DNA of 7,762 bases from Clostridia bacterium. Lineage in GTDB: Bacteria > Bacillota > Clostridia > Christensenellales > Aristaeellaceae. Shown piece after piece: positions 6,778-7,762 of the stretch. The first letter of the stretch is position 1, and every line of letters starts with the position of its first letter. The stretch is from contig JAFWBZ010000329.1 of the NCBI GenBank assembly GCA_017537105.1, positions 1 to 7,762 of the forward strand, in the 5' to 3' direction. The notes beneath the pieces were generated by a model. The model made no database searches. It was not told the origin of the DNA and was given only the letters and a program-made list of their open reading frames with translations. The translations under genes were made by a program, and so were the position numbers.

Positions 6778-6868
6778 TTTGTCGGCTGCCCCGCGACCTC
6801 TCGGTCCCGTCGCAGCTTCGCGCCCGCGCAGCCCATGCGCTGGGCGCTCGTGTCGATGATTTCATCAT
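6764..6868 (-). CDS. Possible 34-codon small ORF between dit and tal
   Basis: The ATG at 6866-6868 has a perfect GGAGG upstream (copy 1 of the direct repeat), overlaps the dit stop as ATGA, and opens a 34-residue frame that stops at 6764-6766 within the tandem ATG of tal. The peptide is very basic and low in complexity (MMKSSTRAPSAWAARARS at the start, ending QRRWR). I do not recognise it. Ten of its 34 codons end in A or T, whereas the tal frame through the same stretch has only 4 of 32 such codons. This frame may therefore be only a translational bridge or a remnant and not a functional protein. The signals for initiation are good; the evidence for a meaningful product is weak. Confidence 0.3.
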   Translation of the reverse strand: MMKSSTRAPSAWAARARSCDGTERSRGSRQRRWR

Positions 6869-6878
6869 CTCCACCTCC
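6863..6878 (-). repeat. Direct repeat copy 1: Shine-Dalgarno plus double ATG at the dit stop
   Basis: This is identical to 6762-6777 over 16 bases (minus strand GGAGGTGGAGATGATG), 101 bases away. Here it encodes the last residues of Dit (RWR, stop) and could start a 34-codon frame. A CAGCCGA block at 6882-6888 precedes it, as in the other copy, so the similarity spans about 26 bases with a 3-4 base mismatch and indel. Confidence 0.85.
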
Positions 6879-7602
6879 AATTCGGCTGTATGACCACGCT
6901 GGTGATGCTGCCCGCGGTGCCGGCGACGCTGGACCAGCTGACCGTGTTGATGCCGGGCGCCAGCGTGGGCCAGGCGCCGTCGTCCGACAGGATAGTCACC
7001 TGCGGGCTGGCGTTGACGTTGCCCTTGAACGCCATCATCGCGTCGCAGTCCAGCGTGATGGACGGGGCGATGTCATCCAGCAGCACCGTCGCGCCGTTGA
7101 CCAGCAGGTTCATGCTGCCGGAGCCGTACACCGTGATGACGGGCTTCGCGGGCCAGGTGCCGCCGCCGGAGAAGGCCCGGGCCGCCGTGATGGCGGGGAG
7201 GCTGGGGTCGCCGACCTGGTAGCGGAAGGGCTCGCAGGAGAACGCCACCTCGGTGCGGCAGTTCCCGCTGACGTAGATGCCGGACTTCAGGTCAAAGCCC
7301 TTGATGATGCGCGCTTTCCAGTAGTAATCCGGGAAGCTCGAAAGCACCAGCTTCCCGCCGCCGGAAAGCCACGCCGCGACGGCGTCGATGTCCGCGTCGC
7401 CGCCGATTTCGAACGCAATCCTGTGGCTGACCGGCTTGAAGGAATCGTCCGACAGCCACAGCGCGCCGTCCCTGCCGGGGATCTCCACGGCCCTGCCGCG
7501 CGCCTCGGCGATCTGCACGTCCGGCAGCGCCAGCACCCGCAGCCCCATGTCTGCCGAGGACGTGCCGTTGAATGAAAACCAGAGATTGTCCTGCCTGGAC
7601 AT
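6865..7602 (-). CDS. dit: Distal tail protein Dit (Sipho_tail family)
   Basis: Dit forms the ring that joins the tail tube to the tip and anchors Tal. The 245-residue length is usual for the family. The N-terminus, MSRQDNLWFSFNGTSSADMG followed by LRVLALPDVQIAE, matches the Sipho_tail opening in which a short phi-F-NG motif precedes a beta-rich ring domain. EIPGRDGALWLSDDSFKP (41-58) is the very characteristic PGRDG motif. The segment FPDYYWKARIIKGFDLKS (90-107) also fits. The C-terminal half (about 150-245: GTWPAKPVITVYGSG, VLLDDIAPSITLDC) is the galectin-like beta domain. The ATG at 7600-7602 has a GGGGG Shine-Dalgarno 7 bases upstream and lies 10 bases after the preceding stop. The last codons double as a ribosome-binding sequence for downstream initiation. 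Identification is confident from motifs and gene order. Confidence 0.93.
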   Translation of the reverse strand: MSRQDNLWFSFNGTSSADMGLRVLALPDVQIAEARGRAVEIPGRDGALWLSDDSFKPVSHRIAFEIGGDADIDAVAAWLSGGGKLVLSSFPDYYWKARIIKGFDLKSGIYVSGNCRTEVAFSCEPFRYQVGDPSLPAITAARAFSGGGTWPAKPVITVYGSGSMNLLVNGATVLLDDIAPSITLDCDAMMAFKGNVNASPQVTILSDDGAWPTLAPGINTVSWSSVAGTAGSITSVVIQPNWRWR

Positions 7603-7612
7603 ATCGCACCCC

Positions 7613-7762
7613 CTACCTTCCCCCGTAGCGCATGGCGATGTTGCGCGCGCGCGCGTTCTGCACCTGCGCGGTGTTCTCCGAATTGACCCTGGCCACCGTC
7701 CGGCCGTCCAGCTCGAGCACGGGGCTCAGCTGCCGCAGCGCGCCGGCCAGCCGCTCGTAGTC
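7613..7762 (-). CDS. Tape measure protein, C-terminal end only
   Basis: Only the last 49 codons and a TAG (7613-7615) lie in the window; the gene enters from the right edge. The visible peptide contains LSPVLELDGRTVARVNSENT and ends NIAMRYGGR. A LELDGRxVA motif followed by a short, basic C-terminus is common at the end of Firmicutes phage tape measure proteins, and the gene just upstream of dit is nearly always the tape measure. The protein would set tail length and be ejected with the DNA. The call rests mainly on position and this short motif. The run of alternating CG at 7643-7655 is simply coding for NARAR. Confidence 0.75.
   Translation of the reverse strand, partial: DYERLAGALRQLSPVLELDGRTVARVNSENTAQVQNARARNIAMRYGGR

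Noticed and set aside
5376..6893. A 505-codon plus-strand open frame antisense to tal
   Set aside because: It has the same antisense composition bias as the other long plus-strand frames, and it fully overlaps the well-supported tal gene.
7643..7655. Alternating CG run as a possible Z-DNA or regulatory element
   Set aside because: It is short and is explained by alternating Ala and Arg codons in the tape measure C-terminus.

Overview
The window is a GC-rich stretch that reads as the tail-tip and lysis end of the late gene block of a siphovirus (long, non-contractile tail) or a related prophage of a Gram-positive host. Every gene I can support lies on the minus strand, so the biological reading order runs from position 7762 down to 1. 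The combination of a Sipho_tail-type distal tail protein, a tail-associated lysin/minor structural protein, a holin of the toxin-secretion/phage-lysis type and an endolysin with a peptidoglycan-binding repeat is typical of phages of Firmicutes. The strong G/C preference at third codon positions and the many cysteines in cytoplasmically made proteins suggest a high-GC anaerobic clostridial host, for example a gut Oscillospirales or Christensenellales relative. The host assignment is inference. No integrase, attachment site or clearly bacterial gene is present, so free phage versus prophage cannot be decided.

Layout in transcription order: the last 49 codons of a probable tape measure protein (7613-7762); the distal tail protein Dit (6865-7602); a short spacer carrying a duplicated ribosome-binding/start sequence (about 6762-6888); the tail-associated Tal/baseplate hub protein (4488-6767); a domain-rich tail-tip or receptor-binding portion (2701-4491); a second, separate tail fibre-like protein (1318-2688); the holin (760-1251); and the endolysin, which runs off the left edge (1-794). 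Genes are tightly packed, with 10-100 base gaps or short overlaps, and most starts have a good Shine-Dalgarno sequence. This looks like one co-transcribed unit. No promoter, terminator, tRNA, CRISPR array or insertion sequence is visible.

The tape measure and Dit set tail length and close the tail tube. Tal sits at the tip and leads into the receptor-binding domains that contact the cell surface. Holin and endolysin then open the cell at the end of infection.

The most notable observation is that Tal and the following 596-residue frame appear to be one gene of about 1,355 codons interrupted by a single missing base near 4536, either a real mutation or a sequence error. A second oddity is the 16-base exact direct repeat containing a ribosome-binding site and double ATG, 101 bases apart, between dit and tal. 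I found no evidence of an unknown defence system or other novel machinery here. The rest is a recognisable, if mosaic, phage tail and lysis module.
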